64,000 nucleotides of DNA from Halocatena marina. Lineage in GTDB: Archaea; Halobacteriota; Halobacteria; Halobacteriales; Haloarculaceae. The notes under the pieces were generated by a model. It worked only from the letters and a program-made list of their open reading frames with translations. It did no database searches and was not told where the DNA came from. The first letter of the stretch is position 1. Every line of letters begins with the position of its first letter. The stretch covers positions 2,790,001-2,854,000 of the forward strand of contig NZ_JALLPK010000001.1 of the NCBI RefSeq assembly GCF_023276375.1, written 5' to 3'. The position numbers and the translations under genes are program-made. Positions 17,987 to 27,278 of this stretch are shown here, one piece after another.

Positions 17987-18095
17987 TCCATCGGTATCGG
18001 TGTGTTGATGAAGCAGCACCGAATACGTCCAGCTATGAACAACCTCGGACGTGCTAGCGCCGGGTCTGCGCCAATCTTAGAAATGTATCGAAGCA

Positions 18096-18653
18096 ATGAG
18101 TGATAATCGTTCGACACTCAATAGAGACCACCTCCGAAAGAGGATCGATAATGAGACGCGTAGTCGGGTTGCGAGCCGTGTCCGCACGGATCCGGGGATC
18201 CATTTCAACGAGCTCGTTCGAACGCTTGATCTCGCACCAGGACAGGTGCAGTATCACACACGAAAGCTCGTCAGTCGGGAGATACTCGTCGAGGCACCAC
18301 TGTACGGCAAAACCCACTACTTTCCCCCGGAGTACGACGGGTGGGAACGCCAAGCAATTGCTCTCCTCCGGCGAGAAACCGCAGCGGACATCGTCGCTTG
18401 TCTCATGGAGGACGGTCCACTGAGTCCGGTTGCTGTGACTGAACGGATCGGAATCGCTCGAAGCACGCTCTCATGGCACGTCGACCGACTCGTTGCTGCC
18501 AACATCGTCGAAAAACAACGGGACGAAACGCACCTCCTCGTGCTTGTCTATCCAGAGCGAACGGCCAGACTCGTCCGCGAAGCTGACCCGTCGCTGTCGG
18601 CTCGGCTTGTCGATCGCTTTACTCGCCTTGTTGACAATCTCCTCGCGGAGTAA
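18096..18653 (+). CDS. tandem winged-helix transcriptional regulator
   Basis: A 185-residue regulator with two winged helix-turn-helix domains: residues about 20-75 (GIHFNELVRTLDLAPGQVQY, then the wing ETP-like PLYGKTHYF) and about 90-150 (GPLSPVAVTERIGIARSTLS). This architecture is frequent in haloarchaea, with the first domain resembling MarR/ArsR-type proteins that act at the membrane-lipid or stress level. No ligand domain is seen. It stands between the GST-like gene and the reverse-strand SAH hydrolase. Targets are unknown. Confidence 0.87.
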   Translation: MSDNRSTLNRDHLRKRIDNETRSRVASRVRTDPGIHFNELVRTLDLAPGQVQYHTRKLVSREILVEAPLYGKTHYFPPEYDGWERQAIALLRRETAADIVACLMEDGPLSPVAVTERIGIARSTLSWHVDRLVAANIVEKQRDETHLLVLVYPERTARLVREADPSLSARLVDRFTRLVDNLLAE

Positions 18654-18666
18654 GAGCACCCTAAGC

Positions 18667-20034
18667 TTATGTTCCGTGCTGCCAGCTATTCGTGTACTCG
18701 TCCTGCTCGTCGGTCAGTTCGTCGATCGTAATCCCTTCTGCGTCCAGTTTGATGCTCGCAACCTCGCGATCAAGCGCGTCGGGGACCTCATTGACACCCG
18801 CTTTGTAGCCACGGTCGGCAACGACTCGTGGGCCATCGGCCTGACCGATTCGATTCCGGATCGTTGATAGGAGTCGATCCGGGAGTCCTGTCGAGTGAGC
18901 CCCGACGAGTTCACGGACACAGACGGCCTGCACGCCGAAACTCTGGTCCATCACTTCGACAGGATGTCCGAGCGAAAGTGGTCCTGCGAGGTTGACGAGT
19001 CGTCCCTCCGCAAGGACGTTCAGGCGGCGGCCGTCTTGTAGTTCGTACTCACGAACGCCATCGCGGACCGTACTGACATTCGTTGCGAGGTCGGAGAGCT
19101 CATCGAGATTCACTTCCACATCGAAATGGCCCGCGTTAGCGAGCAAGACGCCATCGTGCATCTGTTCGAAGTCCTCACGTGTGATGACATCCTTATTACC
19201 AGTGACGGTGATGAACACATCGCCTTTCGGAGCGGCTTCGCGCATCGACATGACCTCGTATCCCTCCATGTGTGCCTCAAGCGCGCGGCGGGGATCGACT
19301 TCACAGACGATGACGTGTGCGTTCTGACCGGCTGCCTTCTTTGCGATTCCACGACCACAGTCGCCATATCCTGCTACGACCACGGTTTTACCGGCAAACG
19401 AGAGATTCGTCGTCATGGCGATGTTAGCAAGCGAGGACTCGCCCGTTCCGTGGACGTTGTCGAACAGTCGCTTCATCGGCGTGTCGTTCACCGCAAAAAC
19501 AGGGTACTCAAGCGCGCCGTCGGCATCCATCGAACGCAGCCGGTGAACACCAGTCGTCGTCTCCTCACAGCCACCGATGATATTCTCGATGAGATCAGGG
19601 TGTTTGTCGTGGATACGGAACACGAGATCGCCGCCGTCATCGACAGTGATGGTTGGTTCGATGGCGATGACGGTCTCGATCGCGTCGTAATACTCCTGGT
19701 CAGAGATGTCGTGTTTGGCGTACGACGTGATGTTTGGTTGCGCATCGAGTGCGGCGCTCACATCGTCGTGAGTCGATAGCGGATTGCAGCCAGTGATAGC
19801 GATCTCCGCGCCGCCAGCAGCGAGCGTCTCGACGAGTGCGGCCGTCTTCGCCTCGACGTGCATCGCCATTCCGATTCGTTGTTCGTCGAATGGGCTGCTC
19901 TCCTCGAACTCTTCTCGAAGCGTTTCGAGGATGGGCATGTGCTGGCGCGCCCAGTCAATCTTTCGTCGACCTTCTTCTCGGGCCGTTTCCGGGTCATCAA
20001 GCTGTTTGCTGATCCGAGGATACGTAGCGCTCAT
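18667..20034 (-). CDS. ahcY: S-adenosylhomocysteine hydrolase
   Basis: A 455-residue NAD-dependent enzyme splitting S-adenosylhomocysteine into adenosine and homocysteine, relieving product inhibition of methyltransferases. Diagnostic stretches are TGCNPLSTHDDVSAALD, the NDTPMKRLFDN segment with its active-site Lys, the NAD-binding VVVAGYGDCGRGIAKKA, and the C-terminal SWQHGT. It is about 25 residues longer than usual haloarchaeal homologues. The extra block sits between VREL and the VNEVPDALDREV segment near the C-terminus (GAHSTGLPDRLLSTIRNRIG and on). An SDR and an SAH/MTA deaminase follow upstream on the same strand. Confidence 0.96.
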   Translation of the reverse strand: MSATYPRISKQLDDPETAREEGRRKIDWARQHMPILETLREEFEESSPFDEQRIGMAMHVEAKTAALVETLAAGGAEIAITGCNPLSTHDDVSAALDAQPNITSYAKHDISDQEYYDAIETVIAIEPTITVDDGGDLVFRIHDKHPDLIENIIGGCEETTTGVHRLRSMDADGALEYPVFAVNDTPMKRLFDNVHGTGESSLANIAMTTNLSFAGKTVVVAGYGDCGRGIAKKAAGQNAHVIVCEVDPRRALEAHMEGYEVMSMREAAPKGDVFITVTGNKDVITREDFEQMHDGVLLANAGHFDVEVNLDELSDLATNVSTVRDGVREYELQDGRRLNVLAEGRLVNLAGPLSLGHPVEVMDQSFGVQAVCVRELVGAHSTGLPDRLLSTIRNRIGQADGPRVVADRGYKAGVNEVPDALDREVASIKLDAEGITIDELTDEQDEYTNSWQHGT

Positions 20035-20088
20035 CGGCGTTCGTTGGCCAAGGAGTCAGAAAACGGTATCGAAGACGCCAGTGCTGGA

Positions 20089-21039
20089 TCAGTGCTCTGT
20101 GGTCTCGAGATCGTAGGTCACACCGGTCAGTTCCTCCGAAATTTCCCACAGACGCTCGGCGGCCTTCTCGTCGTGCGATCGATCGGTAGAAGACTGTGGT
20201 TTTGGAGGACCGCGCATGTTCATGAATCCGCCGGGACCGATGTACTCACCGCCAGTTATGTCCGGCGCGGTAGCGGCATAGAGAAGGGGGAGTGCACCCG
20301 TCTCGGCATCTTGGGCGATAATCGTGTTCGCGATTTTCGTCATCCACAACCGAAGCGTCGAACCGGACAGTTCGGGCCCCCGCCGCTGGAGATTCGTTGC
20401 CGCATAACCCGGATGACACGCAACACTCAGCACGTCGCTGCCAGCACTACTGAGACGTCGCTGGAGTTCGTAGGCAAAGAGGAGGTTGGCAAGCTTGCTC
20501 TGGCTGTAGGCGTCCCACTCGTCGTAGGAGTACTCTCCTTGAAGATCGTCGAAATTGATCTCACCGCGTTCGTGAAGACCGCTGCTCTGTGTCACGACGC
20601 GCGTCTCGCCATCGGTCTTGCGGAGAACATCCAGAAGATTGCCTGTGAGTACGAAATGGCCGAGATGGTTGACGCCAAACTGCGTTTCGAAGCCGTCGAC
20701 CGTCTCGCTCCGTGGAAGTGCCATCACACCTGCGTTATTACAGAGGATGTGCAATGCATCGTGTGATTCTTTGAACGCCGTTGTGAACTCTTCTATCGAC
20801 GTGAGATCCGCGAGATCGAGTTCTAATACCGTTGTGGATGCGTCAGGGGATGTCTCCTGAATGCGCTCGATCGCCTCGTGGCCCCGGCCAGTGCTTCGAC
20901 AAGCGAGAACGACGTGTGCACCGTGATGAGCGAACGCCCGCGCTGCCTCGTAGCCGAGTCCGCTGTTGGCTCCAGTTACGACGATCGTCGTTCCACTCAG
21001 ATCGCCCATCTGCTTGGCGCGCCATCCCGAATCCTTCAT
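20089..21039 (-). CDS. short-chain dehydrogenase/reductase
   Basis: A 316-residue SDR oxidoreductase of the retinol-dehydrogenase-like group. TGANSGLG (cofactor binding), NNAG and the catalytic YSQSK are all present, with the catalytic Ser in VVTQSSGLH. Start at MKDSGWRAKQMGDLSG; a second ATG ten codons later (21009) is also possible. It lies between the SAH hydrolase and the deaminase genes on the same strand, but the substrate is unknown and the association may be chance. Confidence 0.93.
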   Translation of the reverse strand: MKDSGWRAKQMGDLSGTTIVVTGANSGLGYEAARAFAHHGAHVVLACRSTGRGHEAIERIQETSPDASTTVLELDLADLTSIEEFTTAFKESHDALHILCNNAGVMALPRSETVDGFETQFGVNHLGHFVLTGNLLDVLRKTDGETRVVTQSSGLHERGEINFDDLQGEYSYDEWDAYSQSKLANLLFAYELQRRLSSAGSDVLSVACHPGYAATNLQRRGPELSGSTLRLWMTKIANTIIAQDAETGALPLLYAATAPDITGGEYIGPGGFMNMRGPPKPQSSTDRSHDEKAAERLWEISEELTGVTYDLETTEH

Positions 21040-21153
21040 GTGAAGAACGTATGGTTGGCTGATACAGAAGCGTACCGGGATCCCCACTCACACAGATGGT
21101 CGTCACATTATTACTGGGTCGAGGATCGATCAATCCGATAGCAACAGCAACGA

Positions 21154-22443
21154 CTACTCGGCTCTGGCGACGAGGTCGGCCGCTCTCGTTGCTGCCTCTG
21201 CTCTGACTGTGGCTGCATCGATGGTGAGCAGTTCGCGCTCGCGCATGAGGACGCGTCCGTCGCAGACAGTGTGGCGTACATCTGCGCCAGTCGCGGCGTA
21301 CGCGAGGTGACTCACGAGATCGTGTGCGGGCGTGAGGTGTGGACGGTCGAGGTCGAGGACGGCAAGATCGGCGGGGGCACCGGGTTCGATCTGTCCGCTC
21401 TCGAAGCCGACACAGTCGGCACTCCCTTGGGTTGCCATCCGCACAACATCGGGAGCGGCGACAGCACTTGCATCGTCGGCAGCGATCTTTCCGACCATCG
21501 CTGCGTCGCGCATCTCACCAAACATATCGAGGTCGTTGTTCGCAGCCACGCCGTCGGTTCCGAGTCCAACTGTAACGCCAGCGTCGAGCATCGCCTGCAC
21601 GGGAGCCATTCCGCTTGCGAGCTTCATGTTCGAAGCCGGACAGTGGACGACACCGGCACCAGTCTCTGCGAGGATATCGATTTCGGACGTATTGAGGTGA
21701 ACGCCGTGTGCGATGTAGTCCTCTGAATGAAAGAGACCGCACGAACGAGCGTACTCGACCGGACGAACGCCCTGTTCCTCGACGATCGGTTCGACCTCGT
21801 CTTTCGTCTCGTTGACGTGGGTGTGAATCGGAACACCGATATCGCGGGCGCGAGCAGCCATCTCGGACAGCGATGACTCCGAGACAGTCGTAAGACTATG
21901 TGGCATGACCGCTGTCGAGATGCGATCACTATCAGCGACATCGCGCGCAACGCGAAGGCCCTCCTCGATATCAGCTTCGACCGCAGCGTCAGCCTTTCCG
22001 ACAGTAACGACGCCGTGACCGAGCCGTGCACGCATTCCCGCTGCTTCGACGGCAGCGGCGACCTCGGGCACGTAAAAATACATGTCGGTGAAGCCAGTTG
22101 TTCCAGAGCGGATCATTTCCGCCATCCCGAGTTGGGTTCCGACTCGGACATCTTCGGGCGTGAGTTCAGACTCAATGGGCCAGATATCCTCACGGAGCCA
22201 CGTTTCGAGCGGTTTGTCGTCCGCGTAGCCACGCAAAAGCGTCATTGCGAGGTGGGTGTGTGCGTTGATCAACCCGGGAATGACGAGCGAATCCGTTGCG
22301 TCCAGTTGCTCGTCGCCACTCATCCCGATCTCTCGATCGACATCGATTATCTCGCCGGTTGATTGATCGATGAGTACGTCCGCCTCAGAGACGGACATAT
22401 CGGGGTGAAGGACGTTTCCGTCGGTGATACCGAGCGTGGTCAT
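21154..22443 (-). CDS. mtaD: 5'-methylthioadenosine / S-adenosylhomocysteine deaminase
   Basis: A 429-residue amidohydrolase-superfamily zinc enzyme deaminating MTA and SAH to the inosine derivatives. Metal ligands are visible in INAHTHLAM, IHTHVNE and GLGTDGVAANND, with GVHL between. The N-terminal 55 residues form the small beta-sandwich portion. The start MTTLGITDGNV was preferred to an ATG ten codons upstream. It lies upstream of the SDR and SAH hydrolase on the same strand, so two independent routes of SAH removal are clustered here. Confidence 0.93.
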   Translation of the reverse strand: MTTLGITDGNVLHPDMSVSEADVLIDQSTGEIIDVDREIGMSGDEQLDATDSLVIPGLINAHTHLAMTLLRGYADDKPLETWLREDIWPIESELTPEDVRVGTQLGMAEMIRSGTTGFTDMYFYVPEVAAAVEAAGMRARLGHGVVTVGKADAAVEADIEEGLRVARDVADSDRISTAVMPHSLTTVSESSLSEMAARARDIGVPIHTHVNETKDEVEPIVEEQGVRPVEYARSCGLFHSEDYIAHGVHLNTSEIDILAETGAGVVHCPASNMKLASGMAPVQAMLDAGVTVGLGTDGVAANNDLDMFGEMRDAAMVGKIAADDASAVAAPDVVRMATQGSADCVGFESGQIEPGAPADLAVLDLDRPHLTPAHDLVSHLAYAATGADVRHTVCDGRVLMRERELLTIDAATVRAEAATRAADLVARAE

Positions 22444-22554
22444 AAACGCCGGTTTTCCCCGGAACAGTGTCAATCCATCGGGTCAACCCGATCGTGAGAG
22501 TGTGCTCTATTGATGGGTGAAGAAATCACCGAGACGATGGACATCTCGGCTCTC

Positions 22555-22956
22555 TCAATCGAGATATCCGTCTTGATCACCGTCCTCTTTGATGAACGTC
22601 GAGCCGAGCCATGCAGCCAGCGCGAAGATCGCATAAATAGCCATATCCGAGCGAGCGCCTTTGAGGACGATCTGAATGGCGACACCGATTCCCAGCGCAG
22701 GAATGACGAGGAGAGCGGTTCGGATCACACGGGGCAGTCCGCGTTCTTCAGGAAGCGGTGAGAGCACGCTGAATCCGATACCGAGCCACGTGCCAGCGAA
22801 CACGAGACCAAGGATCGTGACGATATCACTGGGCGTGAGAAACCGATAGCGCCCGAGGACGTGCAACGAGAGGTAGAATGCGAACAACACAATCGAGACA
22901 CCGAGTGCTCTCCGGACAGAGAGGATCACGAGTTCGCGCGGTTCTGGCCGCTTCAT
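22555..22956 (-). CDS. four-helix membrane protein
   Basis: A 133-residue integral membrane protein with about four hydrophobic helices, beginning with SIVLFAFYLSLHVLG and ending with AIYAIFALAAWLGSTF, then a charged tail. The N-terminus is basic (MKRPEPRELV). No family recognised. It lies between the deaminase and the symporter operon on the same strand; linkage to either is not evident. Confidence 0.78.
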   Translation of the reverse strand: MKRPEPRELVILSVRRALGVSIVLFAFYLSLHVLGRYRFLTPSDIVTILGLVFAGTWLGIGFSVLSPLPEERGLPRVIRTALLVIPALGIGVAIQIVLKGARSDMAIYAIFALAAWLGSTFIKEDGDQDGYLD

Positions 22957-22983
22957 TGACTCGAAATTCCTCCGTCTCGATAT

Positions 22984-24765
22984 TCAGTCGTCACTCGTCG
23001 TTTCGGAGCCACCGTCGGCCGCAATGGCCTCTCGGGAGCCGCGCGGGTATCGGATCTCCTCAACCAGTTCGATGACATCGTCGGGTGGGGCGGGAGTGAA
23101 CCGTGAGATGATGAGCGCAACCGCGAAATTGAGGATCGAACCGTAGAGTCCAATTCCGAGCGCACCGAGTCCGAGGAAGCTATCGAGCAGCGGTTCCTCG
23201 AATCCGAGCACCACGTTGGCACGCATCAAGACCACCATGACGAGGGTGAAGATCAGGCCAACGAGCAGACCGGTAATCGCGCCCTCCCGGTTCATCCGGC
23301 GGTCGAAGATCCCGAGTAGTATAGGTGGGAAGAGACTCGCAGCCGCGAGACCGAACGCAATCGCAACCACCTCTGCAACGAATCCTGGCGGATTGATACC
23401 GAGATACGCCGCGACAACGGCCGCAGCGAGAATGACGATCCGTGCAACGAGGAGCCGTTTGCGCTGGGAGGCCTCCTCATTGAAGATCTTGTAGTAGATG
23501 TCGTGGCTGACCGCACTGGACATTGCGATGAGGAGTCCGTCGGCGGTCGAAAGCGCCGCGGCGAGACCGCCTGCGGCAACCAGTCCGATGACGATAGGAG
23601 CGAGACCCGCAACCTCGGGCGTCGCAAGCACGATGATATCTGGATCGATGAAAACCTCACTGGCTTCCGAGGTTAAGCTCTGGGTCATCTGGATGACGCC
23701 GTCGCCGTTCTTATCATTTATCGTGAGTAAGCCAGTCTGGGACCATCGTTCAACCCATGGAATGTTCTGAGCCGTTGAGACTGACTCGCCGTTGAGCGTC
23801 TGAATCAGGTTGAACTTCGCGAAGATCGCAAGCACCGGAGCGCTGAGGTAGAGCAGCGAGATGAAAAACAGCGCGTATCCGGCCGATCGACGTGCGTCTG
23901 ATGCGCTCGGGACCGTGTAAAAGCGCATGATGACGTGGGGAAGCCCAGCCGTTCCGATCATGAGCGTGAGCGCGATGGCAAAGACCTGTAGCTGAGAGTA
24001 TTCACGGAACGGAACAATATATCGTCCCATCTGAATATCGGCTTGAAGCTGTGTTAGCCGTGCACCGATGTCGCTCGTGACGAGCGCCATCTGTGGGAAC
24101 GGATTGCCCGTGAGGTCAAGTGAGATTGCCGCAGTCACGATCAAGAAGGCGAGTATCAACACCGTGTATTGGATCGCCTGCGTCCACGTAATCGCCTCCA
24201 TCCCGCCGATCACACCGATGAGAGCGACGAGACCGAGCGCGACGATGATCCCAATCGTGATGTCCAATCCTAAAAATCGACTGAGAACGATCCCGACACC
24301 GCGCATCTGTCCGGCGATGTAGGTGAGCGAGACGAACAGGGTCGCAAGCGCGGCCACACCACGCGCCGTATCCGAATAGTATCGATCACCAATGAAATCC
24401 GGAATCGTATACTTGCCGTACTTTCGCAGGTAGGGCGCGATCAGCAGGGCGAGTACCACGTACCCACCAGTCCATCCCATCAGGTAGATGGTTCCGTCGT
24501 ACCCGAGGAACGAGACGAGACCTGCTAATGAGATGAACGACGCTGCAGACATCCAGTCAGCAGCGACCGCAGCACCATTTACGATCGCCGGAATCGATCG
24601 GTCTGCGACGTAGAACTCGTCGGTATCGGTGACGTGGGTTGCGATTGCGACGACGAAGTAGACGATCACTGTGCCGACGATCAGGATCAGACTCCACGCA
24701 TCGACACCAAGTCCGAGTTGTGCAATGACGGGCGCAAAAAGAGCGAGCATCGTTTCGAGCATCAT
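22984..24765 (-). CDS. sodium:solute symporter (SSS family), monocarboxylate/acetate-type
   Basis: A 593-residue membrane carrier with about 13 helices. The segment DEFYVADRSIPAIVNGAAVA near residue 50 and AADWMSAASFISLAG are typical of SSS transporters of the ActP/MctP branch. It should couple Na+ to uptake of a small organic acid such as acetate or another carboxylate; the exact substrate cannot be read. The start MLETMLALFA overlaps the region just after the stop of the DUF4212 gene, so the two are coupled. The pair is a standard carrier plus small-subunit combination. Confidence 0.92.
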   Translation of the reverse strand: MMLETMLALFAPVIAQLGLGVDAWSLILIVGTVIVYFVVAIATHVTDTDEFYVADRSIPAIVNGAAVAADWMSAASFISLAGLVSFLGYDGTIYLMGWTGGYVVLALLIAPYLRKYGKYTIPDFIGDRYYSDTARGVAALATLFVSLTYIAGQMRGVGIVLSRFLGLDITIGIIVALGLVALIGVIGGMEAITWTQAIQYTVLILAFLIVTAAISLDLTGNPFPQMALVTSDIGARLTQLQADIQMGRYIVPFREYSQLQVFAIALTLMIGTAGLPHVIMRFYTVPSASDARRSAGYALFFISLLYLSAPVLAIFAKFNLIQTLNGESVSTAQNIPWVERWSQTGLLTINDKNGDGVIQMTQSLTSEASEVFIDPDIIVLATPEVAGLAPIVIGLVAAGGLAAALSTADGLLIAMSSAVSHDIYYKIFNEEASQRKRLLVARIVILAAAVVAAYLGINPPGFVAEVVAIAFGLAAASLFPPILLGIFDRRMNREGAITGLLVGLIFTLVMVVLMRANVVLGFEEPLLDSFLGLGALGIGLYGSILNFAVALIISRFTPAPPDDVIELVEEIRYPRGSREAIAADGGSETTSDD

Positions 24766-24766
24766 G

Positions 24767-25084
24767 TTAGTCCTCCACCCCAAATTCGCGGTCTAATTTG
24801 TTCATTTGTCGTGCATAGACGAAAATTAGGATGACAAACACGATAATTGAACCCTGCTGGGCGAACCAGAAGGGGACCGGGATGTTTCCGATGTAAACGT
24901 TCGACAACGGCTCTGCCAAGATGATCCCAAAGAGAAACGAGACGATGAACCAGATGACGAACAGTCCAGCAATGAGCTTGAGGTTTCGTCGCCAGTACTC
25001 TTTCAGATCAGATTGTGTAGGTGTTGAATCCGACTCCGATGTCTCACTTGTCTGATTCGACGCTTTCGCTTTTCCCGCACTCAT
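24767..25084 (-). CDS. DUF4212 small subunit of a sodium/solute symporter
   Basis: A 105-residue membrane protein with the DUF4212 layout: a polar N-terminus, the LKEYWRRNLKLIAGLFVIWF first helix, a short loop with PVPFWFAQQGSI, and a second helix followed by YARQMNKLDREFGVED. It is regularly encoded just upstream of an SSS-family carrier and is thought to be its small partner. Only a base or so separates its stop from the carrier start. A perfect inverted repeat lies four bases upstream of its ATG. Confidence 0.93.
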   Translation of the reverse strand: MSAGKAKASNQTSETSESDSTPTQSDLKEYWRRNLKLIAGLFVIWFIVSFLFGIILAEPLSNVYIGNIPVPFWFAQQGSIIVFVILIFVYARQMNKLDREFGVED

Positions 25085-25087
25085 CTG

Positions 25088-25108
25088 CGCATACACCTCT
25101 TGTATGCG
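25088..25108. promoter_or_regulatory. perfect inverted repeat before the symporter operon
   Basis: CGCATACA-CCTCT-TGTATGCG is an exact 8-bp inverted repeat with a five-base centre, ending four bases before the ATG at 25084. It is well placed as an operator for repression of the symporter pair, or as part of its promoter region. The same gap carries an AT-rich stretch (ATTAATAAAC near 25179) suited to hisG in the other direction. Confidence 0.5.
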
Positions 25109-25287
25109 GTACAATTACTGTCAGTATATTCCCAGGGATATTTGTTACCCACAATCATGATAGTCACGGTGTAGGCAACATTAATAAACTTTCCGCATGT
25201 TAAACAGATGATTCACAAATTGATGTGGATTGCGGAGAACGAGGACAAAAGCAAAAGCAATTCATTCGTGGGCGTGAAGTGCCCGTA

Positions 25288-26133
25288 ATGCGTATTGCCG
25301 TGCCCAACAAGGGACGATTGCACCAGCCAACCATCGACCTCTTAGAGCGGGCCGGCCTGCATCTTATCGACGGGGCGGACCGGAAGCTGTATGCAGAAAC
25401 CGTCGATCCCGATGTGACCGTTCTTTTTGCGCGTGCAGCCGATATCCCGGAATACGTCGCTGATGGCGCAGCTTCAGTGGGTATAACAGGTTTCGATCAA
25501 GCACGCGAATCTGGGACTGACCTCGTTGATCTGCTCGATCTCGGCTTCGGTCGCTGTCGCCTCGTTCTCGCTGCTCCCGAAGACGGCAACATCGAGTGTG
25601 TTGAAGATCTCGCCGGAGGAACAGTCGCAACCGAGTTCCCAGAAATTGCCCGTTCGTATTTTGCCGAGACTAGTGTTAGCCCGACCATCGCTGAAGTGTC
25701 AGGGGCAACAGAGCTGACACCGCACGTAGACATCGCCGATGCGATCATCGATATTACCAGCACAGGCACGACTCTTCGAATGAACCGACTTGCGACTATT
25801 GAAGAGGTAATGGAAAGCTCGGTCCGGCTGTTCGCCCGTCCGGACACCGCCGAGGATCAGAAAGTCAATCAGATTCAGACCGCGATCCAGTCCGTTCTCG
25901 CCGCCGATGGAAAGCGCTACTTGATGATGAACGTCCCTCATGAGCAGCTTGAGGACGTGAGAAGCGTCATTCCCGGTCTCGGTGGCCCGACTGTGATGGA
26001 CATCGCCGGACAGGACGCGCTTGCTGTCCACGCTGTCGTCGACGAGGGTGACGTATTCGAGACGATCTCGAAGCTACGCGAACAGGGTGCAAGCGACATC
26101 CTCGTCACTGAAATCGAACGGCTTGTGGCATGA
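25288..26133 (+). CDS. hisG: ATP phosphoribosyltransferase
   Basis: A 281-residue long-form HisG catalysing the first, feedback-regulated step of histidine synthesis. The N-terminus [20 protein letters not shown], the catalytic GITGFDQ region and [19 protein letters not shown] (PRPP-binding loop) are plain. The C-terminal 75 residues form the regulatory domain found in long-form enzymes. The ATG at 25288 matches the conserved start; an AT-rich promoter-like stretch lies about 100 bases ahead. No other his genes are nearby. Confidence 0.95.
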   Translation: MRIAVPNKGRLHQPTIDLLERAGLHLIDGADRKLYAETVDPDVTVLFARAADIPEYVADGAASVGITGFDQARESGTDLVDLLDLGFGRCRLVLAAPEDGNIECVEDLAGGTVATEFPEIARSYFAETSVSPTIAEVSGATELTPHVDIADAIIDITSTGTTLRMNRLATIEEVMESSVRLFARPDTAEDQKVNQIQTAIQSVLAADGKRYLMMNVPHEQLEDVRSVIPGLGGPTVMDIAGQDALAVHAVVDEGDVFETISKLREQGASDILVTEIERLVA

Positions 26134-26199
26134 CTGGTGGAACCTGAATCACCGCTCGTAATCAAACAGACGAACGGTAATCGAGAGAAAGCGGGATCA

Positions 26200-26565
26200 T
26201 CAGGTGAGAGCGAGGAGGGTAATGATGTTATACAGCGCGAACCCGATGATGGCGGCGATGGCGTAGTGAGCAAGTGTGAGAACGAGCGTCATCCGCGCGT
26301 ACAGCTGGTAGACGAAGTGGATAGCGACGGCGTCAGTGAGAAACAGAATCGGAATGACGACGAGCGGTTCGTACTGCTGTATAAAGAGAGAAACGAATGC
26401 AGGAACCGCCGCGGCGAGCGTCGCGCGCTGGTGTGGCGTATCACCGATGACGTACAGAGCGGCGAGATGCAGCGTTGCGGCGTAGAACACCCACGCGATC
26501 AGGAACGTAACGAGATACGCCAACAGTCCAGCGCCACTCGCATCAGCCTGCATCGGAAGACCCAT
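26200..26565 (-). CDS. membrane protein of unknown function
   Basis: A 121-residue, three- to four-helix protein (helices around LLAYLVTFLIAWVFYAATLH, ALYVIGDTPH-linked AAAVPAFVSLF, VVIPILFLTDAVAIHFV and LAHYAIAAIIGFALYNIITLL). Two nearby ATG codons (26565 and 26553) could start it. It lies between hisG and tbp, transcribed towards hisG. It looks like a conserved haloarchaeal membrane family, function unknown. Confidence 0.75.
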   Translation of the reverse strand: MGLPMQADASGAGLLAYLVTFLIAWVFYAATLHLAALYVIGDTPHQRATLAAAVPAFVSLFIQQYEPLVVIPILFLTDAVAIHFVYQLYARMTLVLTLAHYAIAAIIGFALYNIITLLALT

Positions 26566-26618
26566 ACAATTCGTTGATCCGTCGGGTGCTTGTACGCTAC
26601 GAAGAGAGTGAACTACAA

Positions 26619-27179
26619 TTAATCCAGCAGTCCGAGTTCGGACAAGCGAGAAACGATCTTATCGACTGCTTCTTCTGCGTCTTTTGGCTGTTTGCCGCCC
26701 GTGATGACGAGCTTGCCCGAGCCAAAGAGCAGCGCGACGACATCCGGCGCATCGAGCCGGTAGACGAGACCGGGGAACTGTTCTGGCTCGTATTCGATGT
26801 TCTCAAGACCGAGACCGATCGCAATTGCGTTCAAATTGAGCGTGCGTCCGAGGTCGGCGCTCGTAACGATATTCTGAACGACGATCTCCGGACTTTCGTC
26901 CACCTGAATATTGAGATCACGAAGTTTGTCGAAAACGATACGAAGACTTTCATGAACGTCGTCTGTTGATTTTGCGCCCGTGCAGACAATCTTTCCAGAA
27001 CGGAAGATGAGTGCCGCAGATTTCGGGTTCTGTGTGCGGTACACCAGCCCCGGGAACTGCTCCGGATCGTAATCAGCCCCCTCCAAATCCATCGCGACGC
27101 TTTGTAAGTCGAGCTCTTGGCCGATGCCCGTGGAAGCAACGACGTTCTCGATGTTGATTGTTTCCTTTGGATCGGTCAT
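26619..27179 (-). CDS. tbp: TATA-box-binding protein
   Basis: A 186-residue TBP made of two direct repeats, each containing FPGLVYR followed by a beta strand and SGKIVCTGAKS or SGKLVITGGKQ. It binds TATA boxes to start transcription with TFB and RNA polymerase. The protein is acidic, as in haloarchaea, with a short N-terminal leader before the first repeat. A TATA-like element sits at the right distance for a leaderless message. Haloarchaea often carry several tbp paralogues; this looks like a full-length typical one. Confidence 0.97.
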   Translation of the reverse strand: MTDPKETINIENVVASTGIGQELDLQSVAMDLEGADYDPEQFPGLVYRTQNPKSAALIFRSGKIVCTGAKSTDDVHESLRIVFDKLRDLNIQVDESPEIVVQNIVTSADLGRTLNLNAIAIGLGLENIEYEPEQFPGLVYRLDAPDVVALLFGSGKLVITGGKQPKDAEEAVDKIVSRLSELGLLD

Positions 27180-27198
27180 CGTTCGACTTAAAGATCGT

Positions 27199-27208
27199 AT
27201 TTAAGGCT
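27199..27208 (-). promoter_or_regulatory. TATA box of tbp
   Basis: On the reverse strand CCTTTATAAG lies about 25 bases ahead of the tbp start codon. That distance predicts initiation at or next to the ATG, hence a leaderless transcript. A second AT-rich stretch (CTTAAATAC) follows. Confidence 0.6.
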
Positions 27209-27278
27209 TATAAAGGTACGGGGGTTGAACTGATAGGTCGATACATCGATCAATCGGTAGGCTCATTGGTCGTGGCTG

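Noticed and set aside
19858..20766. 302-residue forward frame across the ahcY-SDR junction
   Set aside because: It runs antisense through two well-identified genes and has no recognisable content.
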